This document shows, piece by piece, positions 37,608 to 47,496 of a DNA stretch of 64,000 nucleotides (the first letter of the stretch is position 1; every line of letters starts with the position of its first letter). The stretch is from NCBI GenBank assembly GCA_018101195.1, contig JACDQH010000002.1:62001-126000 (forward strand), written 5' to 3'. The notes under the pieces are model-generated. The model had not been told where the DNA came from, ran no database searches, and worked only from the letters and a program-made list of their open reading frames with translations. This stretch comes from Rickettsiaceae bacterium H1. Lineage in GTDB: Bacteria; Pseudomonadota; Alphaproteobacteria; Rickettsiales; Anaplasmataceae. A program made the translations under genes and the position numbers.

Positions 37608-40301
37608 ATGGATTTAAGTTGTTTAACAGCGAATAATGCCGCTTTTCTCGAAGAATTATACAAAAAATACTCGGAAAACCCTAATTCCATAGATAAAAGT
37701 TGGGTTAAAATATTCGCTACTTTGGAAAGAGAAAATACCGAAGTAAACGGCATGACGAAAGAAAAAAGATTTTCTGTGCCGGATAATGGTATGCATTCCG
37801 ATGTAAAAGATTTAATCGACGAATATCGTACCAACGGGCACTTTATTGCCGATTTAAATCCCCTTAATCGTTGTTCTCGCGAGATAGAGCATAACCTCGA
37901 AAATTTGGATGAAAAGGTTAATCTCGGCGGGAAATTCGGTCTTAATAAAGCCTCGATAAGGCAAATTATCGACATAATGAAAAAGGCGCATTGTGAGACG
38001 ATAGGACTAGAATTTATGCATATAAGAAATGCGGAAGAAAAAGAATGGCTGCAAAGTAAATTGGAAAATTATGATTGGCGCGGGAAATTAAGTAAAGAAG
38101 AGAGAATCAAAATTTTTCAGGACGTGATGGAAGCCGAATTATTTGAAAATTACCTGCATGTAAAATTCCCTGGAGCGAAAAGATTTTCTGTTGAAGGAGC
38201 CGAATCATCGATTGCAGCATTGGAAAATATAATAGGGAGAAGTACTAATTTTGGTGTCTTGGAAGTGTTAATCGGTATGGCACATAGAGGAAGATTAAAC
38301 GTTTTAACGAAAGTCTTGCGGAAAAAATATTCGGCAATGCTATATGAATTTCAAGGTAATGTTTCGTTACCTGCAGAATATGACGTTTCCGGAGATGTTA
38401 AATATCACATGGGTTATTCTTGTGATCGGACATTGGCTAATGGTAAAAAAGTTCATTTATCGTTGGCGGCCAACCCTTCGCATTTAGAATCGGTTAATGC
38501 GGTATTAATGGGTAAAGTAAGGTGTAAACAAGATTTGCTCCGAAGTAAGAAAAAGGCTTTGGGCGTACTGATTCACGGTGATGCTGCTTTTACTGGTCAA
38601 GGAGTGGTGCACGAATGTTTTAATTTAAATAGTGTGAAAAATTATGATACCGGAGGTATTATTCATATATTGATTAATAATCAAATCGGTTTTACGACGA
38701 ATCCTATTGACGCTCGCGGTTTTCATTATCCGGCTTATGCCGGTGTCGCTTACGAAATACCGATATTTCACATTAACGGTGACGATCCGGAAGCAGTAGT
38801 TTATTGTAGTACTCTTGCTACGGAATACAGATATAGATTTAGTAAAGATTCGATCGTCGGTATGCAATGTTACCGAAGGTACGGTCATAACGAAGGCGAT
38901 GAACCTAGGTTTACCCAGCCCAAGATGTATGGTGCTATCGGCAATCATAAAAGCTCGATGAATTTATATGCCGATAGGTTGATGTCGGAAGGGATATTAA
39001 CCCGGGAAGAAATGGAAAATATGCAAGCAAAATTTAAGCAACACCTTGATAGGGCATTTGAAGAAGCAAAAAATTATCGTCCTGATTCTAAACATCATTA
39101 TGCTAATTTATGGCAAGATCTTGTTAAGCCTAAGGTTGGAACAAAGTTTTCTTTGGTGAAAGGTATTGATAAAAAAGAATTGAAAGATTTGGCAAAAAAA
39201 TTATTCGTTATACCGAAAGAAATAACAGCGCATAGTAAAGTGGAGAAATTATTCTCTTCCAGGTTAATTGCTGTGGAACGAGAGACAAAAATCGATTGGG
39301 GTAATGCTGAGCATCTGGCTTTCGCTTCTTTACTAATCAAAGGAATAAATATTCGTTTGGCTGGTCAAGATACAAAGCGAGGAACATTTTCTCATCGGCA
39401 TTCCGCAGTTATTGATCAAGATACCGAGGAAAATTATATCCCGTTAAATCATTTAACTAACAGTCAAGGAAATTTCGAGGTAATAAACAGTACGCTATCG
39501 GAATATGCCGCTATGGGTTTCGAATACGGATATAGTCTTGTTAATCCGAAAAATTTAGTTTTATGGGAAGGGCAATTCGGTGATTTTGCCAATGGTGCTC
39601 AGATTATTATCGATCAATTTATAGCTGCAGCCGAGACAAAATGGCTTCAGTCAAGCGGTCTTGTTTTATTACTTCCGCACGGTTACGAAGGGCAAGGCCC
39701 GGAACATTCTTCTGCACGGATTGAAAGATTTTTACAGTTATGTGCCGAAGATAATATGCAAGTAGTGAATTGTTCAACTCCTGCCAATTATTTTCATATT
39801 CTGCGGAGGCAAATTTATAATAATTTTCGTAAGCCGCTGATTGTTTTCACTCCAAAATCTCTTTTACGTCATAACAGAGCAATATCCTCTTTGGACGATT
39901 TAAGTGAAAAAAATTCTTTTCAACCAGTTATCTTGGATGAGCGTAAGGGTGTAACTGAAGTGCAAAAGTTAGCTTTGTGTAGCGGTAAAATTTACTATGA
40001 TGTTATGGAAGAACTTGCCGATAAAAAGGATATTGCAGTAATTAGGTTGGAACAGTTATATCCTTTTCCGGAAAAAGAAGTAAAAAAAGCAATCGATAAA
40101 TATAAAGCAAAAGAGATAATTTGGTGCCAAGAAGAACCGAAAAATATGGGTGCTTGGTCTTTTATTCATCAGGTATTTTATGAAATTTTAGACATAAAGA
40201 TTCAATATATTGGTAGAAAGACGGCAGCATCTCCCGCATCAGGATATTTAGAGGTTCATAATCGAGAATTAAAAGAAATTATCGATAAGATAGTTTTCTA
40301 A
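37608..40301 (+). CDS. sucA: 2-oxoglutarate dehydrogenase E1 component
   Basis: SucA is the thiamine-diphosphate decarboxylase of the 2-oxoglutarate dehydrogenase complex. The 897 residues show the E1o N-terminal segment (NNAAFLEELYKKYSENP). GMAHRGRLNVL (about 225) and the SLAANPSHLESVNAV block (about 285) follow, as does the thiamine-diphosphate motif region GDAAFTGQGVVHE...NNQIGFTT (about 322-360). The pyrimidine-binding half has WEGQFGDFANGAQI and the GYEGQGPEHSS loop. Length is normal and no break is seen. The gene stands directly after the tandem duplication. Its stop is 1 bp from that of convergent aroQ. sucB is not in the window. Confidence 0.97.
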   Translation: MDLSCLTANNAAFLEELYKKYSENPNSIDKSWVKIFATLERENTEVNGMTKEKRFSVPDNGMHSDVKDLIDEYRTNGHFIADLNPLNRCSREIEHNLENLDEKVNLGGKFGLNKASIRQIIDIMKKAHCETIGLEFMHIRNAEEKEWLQSKLENYDWRGKLSKEERIKIFQDVMEAELFENYLHVKFPGAKRFSVEGAESSIAALENIIGRSTNFGVLEVLIGMAHRGRLNVLTKVLRKKYSAMLYEFQGNVSLPAEYDVSGDVKYHMGYSCDRTLANGKKVHLSLAANPSHLESVNAVLMGKVRCKQDLLRSKKKALGVLIHGDAAFTGQGVVHECFNLNSVKNYDTGGIIHILINNQIGFTTNPIDARGFHYPAYAGVAYEIPIFHINGDDPEAVVYCSTLATEYRYRFSKDSIVGMQCYRRYGHNEGDEPRFTQPKMYGAIGNHKSSMNLYADRLMSEGILTREEMENMQAKFKQHLDRAFEEAKNYRPDSKHHYANLWQDLVKPKVGTKFSLVKGIDKKELKDLAKKLFVIPKEITAHSKVEKLFSSRLIAVERETKIDWGNAEHLAFASLLIKGINIRLAGQDTKRGTFSHRHSAVIDQDTEENYIPLNHLTNSQGNFEVINSTLSEYAAMGFEYGYSLVNPKNLVLWEGQFGDFANGAQIIIDQFIAAAETKWLQSSGLVLLLPHGYEGQGPEHSSARIERFLQLCAEDNMQVVNCSTPANYFHILRRQIYNNFRKPLIVFTPKSLLRHNRAISSLDDLSEKNSFQPVILDERKGVTEVQKLALCSGKIYYDVMEELADKKDIAVIRLEQLYPFPEKEVKKAIDKYKAKEIIWCQEEPKNMGAWSFIHQVFYEILDIKIQYIGRKTAASPASGYLEVHNRELKEIIDKIVF

Positions 40302-40302
40302 T

Positions 40303-40740
40303 TTAAGCGATATAAGCTTTATCTTTTTGCAAGGAGTACAGATATTCGATAGCAAATCGATAACCTGTAATTCCTGTTCCGGATATCACTGCGTGAGCAA
40401 TTTGCGATATGTAAGAATATCTTCTAAATTTTTCTTGGGAAAAAATATTAGAAATATGAACTTCTACTATCGGTTGATTAACAGTTATCAGTGTATCCAT
40501 TATAGCAATTGAAGTGTGGCTATAAGCGGCAGCGTTAATTACAATGCCGTTACCATTAATTTTTTGAATAAATTCGACAATTTCTCCTTCGTGATTGCTT
40601 TGAAAAAAATCTAATTTGATTTTTAACTCTTCTGCTTTATTCAGACATGTTTTTTTTATGTCTTGAAAGGAGTTGTTTCCATAAATTTTGCGCTTTTCAA
40701 GTATGTTGATGTTAGGTCCGTTTATTATGATAAATTTCAT
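40303..40740 (-). CDS. aroQ: Type II 3-dehydroquinate dehydratase
   Basis: AroQ converts 3-dehydroquinate to 3-dehydroshikimate. The 145-residue product is of family length. It shows INGPNINILEKRKIYG (Arg17, Tyr20), SNHEGEIVEFI, VINAAAYSHTSIAIMD (Asn69, His75), EVHISN (His95) and FRRYSYIS, so the catalytic set looks intact. The segment after EVHISN reads SQEKF where many family members have an Arg. No other shikimate gene is nearby, so its role here is open. It starts directly after the dnaA stop, as if co-transcribed with dnaA. Confidence 0.92.
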   Translation of the reverse strand: MKFIIINGPNINILEKRKIYGNNSFQDIKKTCLNKAEELKIKLDFFQSNHEGEIVEFIQKINGNGIVINAAAYSHTSIAIMDTLITVNQPIVEVHISNIFSQEKFRRYSYISQIAHAVISGTGITGYRFAIEYLYSLQKDKAYIA

Positions 40741-42180
40741 TTATTTTAATTTTCGCATCAGTAAATTTACATCTTCTGCCAGTTGTTCATCGGTACTAAT
40801 TAAACTTTCCACTCTTTTATTTGCATGTATTACGGTTGCATGATCTCTCCCAAATTTTTTCCCGATATCAGGCAAACTTTTTTGGGTGAGTAATTTGCAT
40901 AGGTACATCGCAATTTGTCTTGGTCTTGTTACGTTGCGTAACCTACGTCCTGAGTGCATATCCGAAATTTTTATATTGAAATATTCGGCAACTACTTTCT
41001 GTATTTTTTCAATTGTTATTTTGCTAATGTTCGATCTAAGTAAATCGGAGAGGATATCGCGAGCAATATCCGTTGTAATTTCTCTGTTTACTAATGACTT
41101 ATGTGCTACTATTTTGTTTAAAGCTCCTTCCAATTCTCGTACGTTTGAACTGATATTTTTTGCGATAAATTCAAGAATGTTTAACGGAAGGTCTGTTTTC
41201 ATTTGTTCTATTTTCGATTGCAAAATTCCCATACGCAATTCGAAAGTGGTATCATTGATGTCGGCAACCAAACCCCAACCCAAACGGGACTTTATTCTAT
41301 CCTCGATTCCGTCTAAATCGCTTGGTGATCTGTCTGCCGAAATAATTAACTGTTTTTTTTGGTCGATAAGCGAGTTAAACGTATGAAAAAATTCTTCTTG
41401 AGTGCTGTCCTTCCCGCTGATAAATTGTACGTCGTCTACCATAAGTACGTCGACCGATCTTAATTTTTCTTTAAAATCCATGATGTTTTTATTACGTAAA
41501 GCGGTGATGTATTGATACATAAATTTTTCTGCCGATAAGTATACCACTTCTCTATGTTTGGAATTTTTACGTATCTGCCAGGCAATAGCATGCATAAGAT
41601 GAGTCTTGCCCAATCCTACACTACCGTATAAAAATAACGGGTTGCTTCCGACGACAGGCTGTGAATTTTCCGCAACACGTTTTGCTGCAGCAAATGCCAA
41701 TTCATTAGGTTTTCCTACGACGAAATTGTTGAATGTGAACCGTGGATCGAGAGGTGAACACAAATCCGCTAAAAAATCCATTTGAATATTATCGGCAGTA
41801 TATGTATTTTCTTCATTACTACTTAATTCTTCCTTGTCAATAATTGAGTTTTCTTCTTTTATTGTGATTTCTATCGAATAGATTTTTGGGTTTTCTTTTT
41901 TCCATATCGATAGAATGTTGTCGATATAATGAGTTAATACCCAATCGCGAATAAATTTTGTCGGTGCGGAGAGCGTTATTTCTCCTTCTTTATCGCTTAT
42001 GAAAGATAAACATTTTAGCCAGCTTTCATAAGTTTCTTTTCCATAAACAGAAATTAATTTGTTACAAATGGAGTCCCATACGTTATCGTCGATTTTTTGA
42101 TAATTATCATACACACTTAGGTTATTGAGAAACCCTTGTATAAACTTTGAAGTAGTAATACCCATATTTTTTTGAATCAA
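40741..42180 (-). CDS. dnaA: Chromosomal replication initiator DnaA
   Basis: DnaA binds origin boxes and melts the origin with ATP. Of its 479 residues, 1-110 form the DnaB-interaction domain ([15 protein letters not shown]). 111-140 are an acidic linker. The AAA+ domain follows with [19 protein letters not shown]-loop GSVGLGKTH (186-194) and [13 protein letters not shown]. The C-terminal DNA-binding domain carries the DnaA signature [14 protein letters not shown]. All motifs are intact. The start may be Met1 or Met6. The gene is divergent from sdhB over a 288-bp AT-rich gap. Confidence 0.97.
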   Translation of the reverse strand: MIQKNMGITTSKFIQGFLNNLSVYDNYQKIDDNVWDSICNKLISVYGKETYESWLKCLSFISDKEGEITLSAPTKFIRDWVLTHYIDNILSIWKKENPKIYSIEITIKEENSIIDKEELSSNEENTYTADNIQMDFLADLCSPLDPRFTFNNFVVGKPNELAFAAAKRVAENSQPVVGSNPLFLYGSVGLGKTHLMHAIAWQIRKNSKHREVVYLSAEKFMYQYITALRNKNIMDFKEKLRSVDVLMVDDVQFISGKDSTQEEFFHTFNSLIDQKKQLIISADRSPSDLDGIEDRIKSRLGWGLVADINDTTFELRMGILQSKIEQMKTDLPLNILEFIAKNISSNVRELEGALNKIVAHKSLVNREITTDIARDILSDLLRSNISKITIEKIQKVVAEYFNIKISDMHSGRRLRNVTRPRQIAMYLCKLLTQKSLPDIGKKFGRDHATVIHANKRVESLISTDEQLAEDVNLLMRKLK

Positions 42181-42468
42181 GAGGGGTGATAAAAAGTTAA
42201 GTTATTTTTATTCATTTTTTAATTTATTTCCAATAATATTATAATAAATAATATCAATTAAAAAAGATTCTGCAAATATTGATTACAATTTTTCTTTTAC
42301 CAGATTATACGTTAATTATATGATTAACATGAAAAAATTTTATCTTATTTTTTATAGTTACAGTAAATAATATTATTTATTGATAAGTTTATCGGTAGTG
42401 ATAAAAATATGATATTTATTGATTTATTTCATCAATTATTTTAAATTAAGCAATGTTTGAAATTGCAT
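42181..42468. promoter_or_regulatory. AT-rich dnaA/sdhB divergent intergenic region with palindromes
   Basis: This 288-bp gap is extremely AT-rich. It holds an inverted repeat GTTAAT-6 bp-ATTAAC (42311-42328). Overlapping GATAA/TTATC palindromes follow: GATAAGTTTATC (42382-42393) and TTTATC-6 bp-GATAAA (42388-42405). No canonical DnaA boxes (TTATCCACA) are visible, so I do not call an origin. It presumably holds the promoters of dnaA and sdhB. Confidence 0.4.
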
Positions 42469-43254
42469 ATGGTAAAATTTACTCTTCCGAAAAACTCTAA
42501 AATAAATACAAAAGGTAATTATCACAAAGCCAAGGGTAAAAAAGATGTAATAAAAAAATTTGTTATTTATCGCTGGAATCCCGATAGCGGAAATAATCCT
42601 CGCCTCGATATTTTTGAGATCAATACTGAAAAATGTGGGCCTATGGTCTTGGATGCGTTGATTAAAATAAAAGACGAAATCGATTCCACTTTAACGTTTC
42701 GCAGATCTTGTCGAGAGGGAATTTGCGGCTCCTGTGCAATGAATATTGATGGTAGGAATACCTTGGCTTGTACCAAACATATAGGCGATATTAACGGTAA
42801 GACGATTAAAATTTACCCATTACCTCACATGAAAATGATGAAAGATTTGGTGCCTGATTTGACGAATTTTTATAACCAATATGCTTCGATTAAACCTTGG
42901 CTAAAAGCGAGTGAAAAGCCAAAAAATAATAAGGAAAGAGTTCAATCGATAAAAGAACGGGAAAAACTCAATGGTTTATACGATTGCATATTGTGCGCTT
43001 GTTGTTCGACGAGTTGCCCGAGTTATTGGTGGAACAGCGATAAATACTTAGGGCCGGCAGCTTTACTGCAAGCAAATCGTTGGCTTAACGACAGCCGCGA
43101 TAAAGCATGGAAAGAAAGGTTGGCCGAACTTAACGATTCATTTAAATTATATCGCTGCCATACTATTATGAATTGTACGACAACTTGCCCTAAAGGACTA
43201 AACCCGGCAAAAGCGATTGCCGAGATCAAACTGGCACAAGCTAAAGATAATTAA
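42469..43254 (+). CDS. sdhB: Succinate dehydrogenase iron-sulfur subunit
   Basis: SdhB carries electrons from succinate to quinone through three Fe-S clusters. I prefer the ATG at 42469 (MVKFTLPKN) over the in-frame TTG at 42457. The 261-residue protein has the 2Fe-2S ligands in [13 protein letters not shown] plus a later TLACTKH Cys. The 4Fe-4S and 3Fe-4S sets lie in [35 protein letters not shown]. Length is normal for alphaproteobacteria. sdhA, C and D are not adjacent, so the complex is split across the genome. Confidence 0.96.
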   Translation: MVKFTLPKNSKINTKGNYHKAKGKKDVIKKFVIYRWNPDSGNNPRLDIFEINTEKCGPMVLDALIKIKDEIDSTLTFRRSCREGICGSCAMNIDGRNTLACTKHIGDINGKTIKIYPLPHMKMMKDLVPDLTNFYNQYASIKPWLKASEKPKNNKERVQSIKEREKLNGLYDCILCACCSTSCPSYWWNSDKYLGPAALLQANRWLNDSRDKAWKERLAELNDSFKLYRCHTIMNCTTTCPKGLNPAKAIAEIKLAQAKDN

Positions 43255-43421
43255 TAACTTTTTTCTCTTTTTAATTTTTTATTCGAAAAGTAAATTTACT
43301 GATTTTTTATTCCGGATTAGTCATAAACATAATTAAATTAATTTGGAAGAGATAGATACCGAACTAGTTCAGAGTATAGAAACGATGAAAGCTTACAAAA
43401 AAATCTATCGTATTGGATAAG

Positions 43422-43711
43422 ATGATTATTTTTTGGACAAATTCCCCGAAAGCGTTAGCAGTGACTATGCTGTTTTATTTATTCGAAGCAATTGCTTATA
43501 AAGTATCGAAAAATAAAGCTGTTGCTGTAAACTATTCTAACCTTGTAATTGCATTATTTTTGTAAATACTACTGCTGCATTGGTGTGGCGAAAGACTATA
43601 TTGGAAGAGGCGAAAAATAGAAGAGGTATACTACTTGGTACTGTGTGGTTGTCCAGGTTATTGATTCGGAATAATAAGCATAAAAGAGGTTATAGATTCT
43701 CCTTTGAGTAA
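43422..43711 (+). pseudogene. Possible frameshifted small membrane protein
   Basis: An ATG at 43422 opens a 47-codon frame (IIFWTNSPKALAVTMLFYLF onward) ending in TAA at 43563-43565. In the -1 frame, continuing without a gap across the T5 stretch at 43557-43561, the sequence reads VNTTAALVWRKTILEEAKNR and runs to TAA at 43709-43711. Joined, the two give a protein of about 95 residues with one hydrophobic segment and a basic end. No family is recognised. The rest of the sdhB-to-tRNA gap (43255-43755) shows nothing else. Confidence 0.3.
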
Positions 43712-43755
43712 ATCTTGAAAATTTTTATTTTTAGTGCGATTATTTAAAGTTGCTC

Positions 43756-43829
43756 GGGTGGTTAGCTCAGCCGGTTAGAGCACTTGCTTGACGTGCAAGA
43801 GGTCATTGGTTCAAATCCGATATCACCCA
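43756..43829 (+). tRNA. tRNA-Val (GAC)
   Basis: The 74-nt cloverleaf has acceptor arms GGGTGGT/ATCACCC, D arm GCTC...GAGC, and anticodon stem CTTGC/GCAAG around loop TTGACGT, giving anticodon GAC (Val). The T arm is ATTGG-TTCAAAT-CCGAT and the discriminator base is A. CCA is not encoded. It lies 69 bp upstream of valS, in the same direction. Confidence 0.95.
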
Positions 43830-43898
43830 CGATTTCTCTTTTGATGGACAAACTTATTTACTGCAAGTATAAATAATTTGTAATTCGTATATTTTTTT

Positions 43899-46316
43899 GT
43901 GGTAATTTTAAACGAAAAGTATAATCCCTGTAATACTGAAGAAAGTTTGTCTGATAAATGGGAAAGAGCGAATGTTTATCGGTGGCGCGGCGGCAATGAT
44001 TTTGTGATAGATACTCCTCCCCCCACTATTTCGGGAATTTTGCACATCGGCCATATTTTCAGCTATTGTCATACTGATTTTATTGGGCGTTATAAGCGCA
44101 TGTCCGGAAAAGATGTTTTTTACCCTATGGGTTTCGACGATAACGGCCTTCCGACTGAAAGATTAGTGGAAAAAAAGCATAAAGTTCGGGCATATAATAT
44201 GGATAAAGAAAAATTCAAATTACTTTGTAAGCAAGTTTCGGCAGAACATAGAAAAGAATTTAGAGATTTATTTACTCGTATCGGTTTAAGCATCGATTGG
44301 GATTTGGAATATCATACGATTAGTAACGATTGCAGAATTTTGTCGCAAATGTCGTTTCTCGATCTTTATTGCAAGGACGAGGTTTATCATAAAGAGCAAC
44401 CAATGTTGTGGGATCCGATCGATCAAACGGCTATTGCTCACGCCGAAATCGAAGAAAAAGAGTTTTCTTCATATATGAATTATTTGCGATTCGGATCAGA
44501 AAGGGAAGAAGATTTTATCGTTGCCACTACTCGTCCCGAATTATTGCCTGCTTGTGTTGCCGTTTTTGTTCATCCCGATGACGGGCGTTATCGTCATTTG
44601 GCGGGTAAAATGGCTATTACTCCGTTATTCGAGATTAAAGTGCCGATTATCGCTGATGAAAACGTTAAAATCAATAAAGGTAGCGGCGCCGTGATGTGTT
44701 GTACCTTTGGAGATGAGCTGGATATTTATTGGTGGAAAATTCATTCTTTACCGGTTAAAATTATCGTTAATAAATATGGAAAAATCGATTATTTAGATCA
44801 ATTTATTACTGATAAAAAATTAATCTCCGTGCTTTCGGGCTTAAAAATTAAAGATGCCAGAGGAAAAATTATCGAATTGTTATCGGATTACTTGGAGCGT
44901 AGAGAAGAAATAACCCATCAAATAAAGTGCGCCGAAAGATCGGGTTCTCCTTTAGAAATTTTACCGACAAAGCAATGGTTCGTTAAATTGATCGAACATA
45001 AGGAAGAATTGTTGATAAAAGCAAAGCGTTGCAATTGGTATCCGGCTCACCGTAGAATCATAATCGAGCAATGGATAGAAAATTTGAACTGGGATTGGTG
45101 TATTTCTCGTCAGCGTTATTTCGGTATCCATTTTCCTGTTTGGTATTCTCGGCGCAAAGGCGAAGAAGGAAAGGTTTTATTGGCTGACGTTAATCAGTTG
45201 CCTGTCGATCCTACTCGCGATTTACCTGTTGGTTATACTCGAAAAGAAGTAATTCCCGAATCGGACGTTATGGATACTTGGGCAACAAGTTCTATTTCTA
45301 CACAATTAAATGCCAAATGGCTTAATAACGACTATTTTTTGCCGGATAGTCGTGACGTATTTCCGGCTAGCCTTAGGCCTCAAGCACATGAAATAATAAG
45401 AACTTGGGCATTTTATACTATAGCTAAATCTCATTTACATAATAATTCTATTCCGTGGGAAAATTTGATGATCAGCGGTTGGTGTCTTGCCGAAGATAAA
45501 AGCAAGATGAGCAAATCCAAGGGTAACATCATAGAACCTAATAATTTACTTAAAAAATATGGTGCTGATATAGTTCGATATTGGGCATCGCATTCAAGCT
45601 TAGGAGCGGATACCGTTTATTCGGAAAATATCATGAAAATGGGAAAGCGCTTAATTACGAAATTATGGAATGCTGCCAAATTCGTATCTGGTTTTATTGT
45701 TGACGATTTCGTAATCAATCTTATTACTTCGCCGATAGATCTGTGGATTGTTGGAAAATTAAATCATATTATAGATGTTGTGACGGAAAAACTGGAAAAT
45801 TTCGAATATTGTGAAGCCCGGCAAACGGTAGAGGGTTTTTTTTGGCGGCATTATTGCGATGATTACTTGGAGCTGATAAAGAATAGGGCATATAATAAAG
45901 ATCTTGATGGGCACGAAAGCGCATCTCATACCTTAAGTTATACTTTCGAATCTATTCTACGGTTATTTGCTCCTTTTATCCCGTTTATTACTGAAGAAAT
46001 TTATAATAATTTATATAGCTGTTTTTCCATACATAGAAAAGGTAATTGGCCGAAAGTGGAAAAAACGATAGAGAAAAAATATCTTGATATCGGCAGTGCG
46101 GCTGCAAGTATTCTTTCCGATATTAGACAACGTAAGTCTTCGGATAATGTTTCAATTAAAAAATCTGTGAATTTTACTATTGAAACTAATTGTACCGATT
46201 TTGCTATGGCCGATTATGATATAAAATCGGCAACAAATGCTGAAAAGTTAGATTGGCAAAATTCTGCTGATGAAGGTGATGTTTACGTCAGAGTTAAAAA
46301 TTATCGTTACGTATGA
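43899..46316 (+). CDS. valS: Valyl-tRNA synthetase, short archaeal-type
   Basis: ValS charges tRNA-Val. The 805-residue class I enzyme starts at GTG. It has PPPTISGILHIGHIF (HIGH motif near residue 49), ATTRPELLPACVAVFVHPDD in the editing domain, SWCISRQ-like DWCISRQRYFG, and KMSKSKGN near residue 535. It is clearly shorter than typical bacterial ValS (about 880-950) and lacks the long C-terminal coiled coil. This agrees with the archaeal-type ValRS known from Rickettsia. The stop overlaps the argD-like start by 4 bp. The cognate tRNA-Val lies just upstream. Confidence 0.95.
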   Translation: MVILNEKYNPCNTEESLSDKWERANVYRWRGGNDFVIDTPPPTISGILHIGHIFSYCHTDFIGRYKRMSGKDVFYPMGFDDNGLPTERLVEKKHKVRAYNMDKEKFKLLCKQVSAEHRKEFRDLFTRIGLSIDWDLEYHTISNDCRILSQMSFLDLYCKDEVYHKEQPMLWDPIDQTAIAHAEIEEKEFSSYMNYLRFGSEREEDFIVATTRPELLPACVAVFVHPDDGRYRHLAGKMAITPLFEIKVPIIADENVKINKGSGAVMCCTFGDELDIYWWKIHSLPVKIIVNKYGKIDYLDQFITDKKLISVLSGLKIKDARGKIIELLSDYLERREEITHQIKCAERSGSPLEILPTKQWFVKLIEHKEELLIKAKRCNWYPAHRRIIIEQWIENLNWDWCISRQRYFGIHFPVWYSRRKGEEGKVLLADVNQLPVDPTRDLPVGYTRKEVIPESDVMDTWATSSISTQLNAKWLNNDYFLPDSRDVFPASLRPQAHEIIRTWAFYTIAKSHLHNNSIPWENLMISGWCLAEDKSKMSKSKGNIIEPNNLLKKYGADIVRYWASHSSLGADTVYSENIMKMGKRLITKLWNAAKFVSGFIVDDFVINLITSPIDLWIVGKLNHIIDVVTEKLENFEYCEARQTVEGFFWRHYCDDYLELIKNRAYNKDLDGHESASHTLSYTFESILRLFAPFIPFITEEIYNNLYSCFSIHRKGNWPKVEKTIEKKYLDIGSAAASILSDIRQRKSSDNVSIKKSVNFTIETNCTDFAMADYDIKSATNAEKLDWQNSADEGDVYVRVKNYRYV

Positions 46317-47491
46317 GCCCTTATCTACTGAATGTTTATAACAGGTCGCCTGTTAATATGGTAAGGGGTGAAGGCTCTTATTTATATGATGATCAGGGAA
46401 AAAAATATCTTGATTTTACAGCAGGTATTGCAACGGTAGCTTTGGGGCATTCTCACCCTTATTTAATTCAAGCAATAGGTGAGCAAAGTGAAAAACTCTG
46501 GCATTGTTCTAACTTATTTAATATTCCCGAACAGGAAAAGTTAGCACGAAGGTTGGTGAATTTAACTTTTGCCGATCGAGTTTTTTTTTGCTCCAGTGGT
46601 TTGGAGGCAACGGAAGCGGCAATAAAGTTTATCAGGCGTTATTGTTACGTATTAGGGCAGCACAATAAGCGAAAAAAAATTATTACTGTTCAAGGTGGTT
46701 TTCACGGCAGAAGTATTACTGCAATTTCGGCTGGAGGAAATGATTATGCGAAAGAAGGTTATGGACCTTTACTCGATGGTTTCGTCAAGATACCGAGAAA
46801 TGATATCGATGCGTTTGAAAATGTAATTGATGAAAATGTCGGCGGAGTTTTTCTTGAATTAATTCAATCGGAAGGCGGTATTTATCCTTTGGATATTGAT
46901 TATTTACAAAAAATTAGAAAAATTACTCATGATCAAGGTATACTATTGGCATTCGACGAAGTGCAAACCGGTTATGGCAGGACGGGAAGCTTATTTTATC
47001 ACCAAGCGCTTAACTTCGAGCCGGATTTATTAACCTGTGCCAAGGCAATGGGTAATGGCTTTCCTATTGCCGGATGTTTGGTAAAACAAAAAATTGCCGA
47101 TGCCATGAAACCTGGTAGCCACGGTTCTACTTATGGAGGTAATCCGATGGCAATGGCAGTAGGAAATGCGGTTTTGGATGTAATGACCCAACCTGATTTT
47201 TTTACTAAGATAAGTGAAATAATAATTTACCTGCATCAATCACTTGATAATTTACAGAATCAATTCTCCGATTTAATTAAAGAAATAAGAAAAGTAGGAT
47301 TTCTTATAGGGATAGAATTTCATAGCAAAATCAATACGCGGTTATTGATCGAAAAATGTTTAACATCGGGATTAATAATCGGTAAAACCGCACAACTTAA
47401 TACGATCAGATTAGCACCTCCTATTATTATAACAAAAGAGCAAATAGATAAATTTAGCGAATTATTAATTTCTGTTATATGCAAAAAATGA
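46313..47491 (+). CDS. argD: Acetylornithine / succinyldiaminopimelate aminotransferase
   Basis: ArgD is a class III PLP aminotransferase; many ArgD enzymes also act as DapC in lysine and meso-diaminopimelate synthesis. The 392 residues show FTAGIATVALGHSHP, CSSGLEATEAAIKFIR, GGFHGRS, LLAFDEVQTGYGRTG (Asp215) and CAKAMGNGFPI with the Schiff-base Lys244. THGSTYGGNP-type residues (HGSTYGGNPMAMA) follow. All catalytic features are intact. No other arginine gene is nearby; with rodA, the murU-like gene and the M23 peptidase in the window, a role in diaminopimelate supply is plausible. It overlaps valS by 4 bp. Confidence 0.9.
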   Translation: MSPYLLNVYNRSPVNMVRGEGSYLYDDQGKKYLDFTAGIATVALGHSHPYLIQAIGEQSEKLWHCSNLFNIPEQEKLARRLVNLTFADRVFFCSSGLEATEAAIKFIRRYCYVLGQHNKRKKIITVQGGFHGRSITAISAGGNDYAKEGYGPLLDGFVKIPRNDIDAFENVIDENVGGVFLELIQSEGGIYPLDIDYLQKIRKITHDQGILLAFDEVQTGYGRTGSLFYHQALNFEPDLLTCAKAMGNGFPIAGCLVKQKIADAMKPGSHGSTYGGNPMAMAVGNAVLDVMTQPDFFTKISEIIIYLHQSLDNLQNQFSDLIKEIRKVGFLIGIEFHSKINTRLLIEKCLTSGLIIGKTAQLNTIRLAPPIIITKEQIDKFSELLISVICKK

Positions 47492-47496
47492 TTACA

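Noticed and set aside
40886-41386. 166-codon frame opposite dnaA
   Set aside because: It lies wholly antisense to the conserved AAA+ domain, which fixes the true coding strand.
42181-42468. Chromosomal origin next to dnaA
   Set aside because: No cluster of DnaA boxes is visible, and in other Rickettsiales the origin is not at dnaA; kept only as a palindrome-bearing intergenic region.
43830-43832. Encoded CCA tail on tRNA-Val
   Set aside because: The bases after the discriminator are CGA, so CCA must be added enzymatically.
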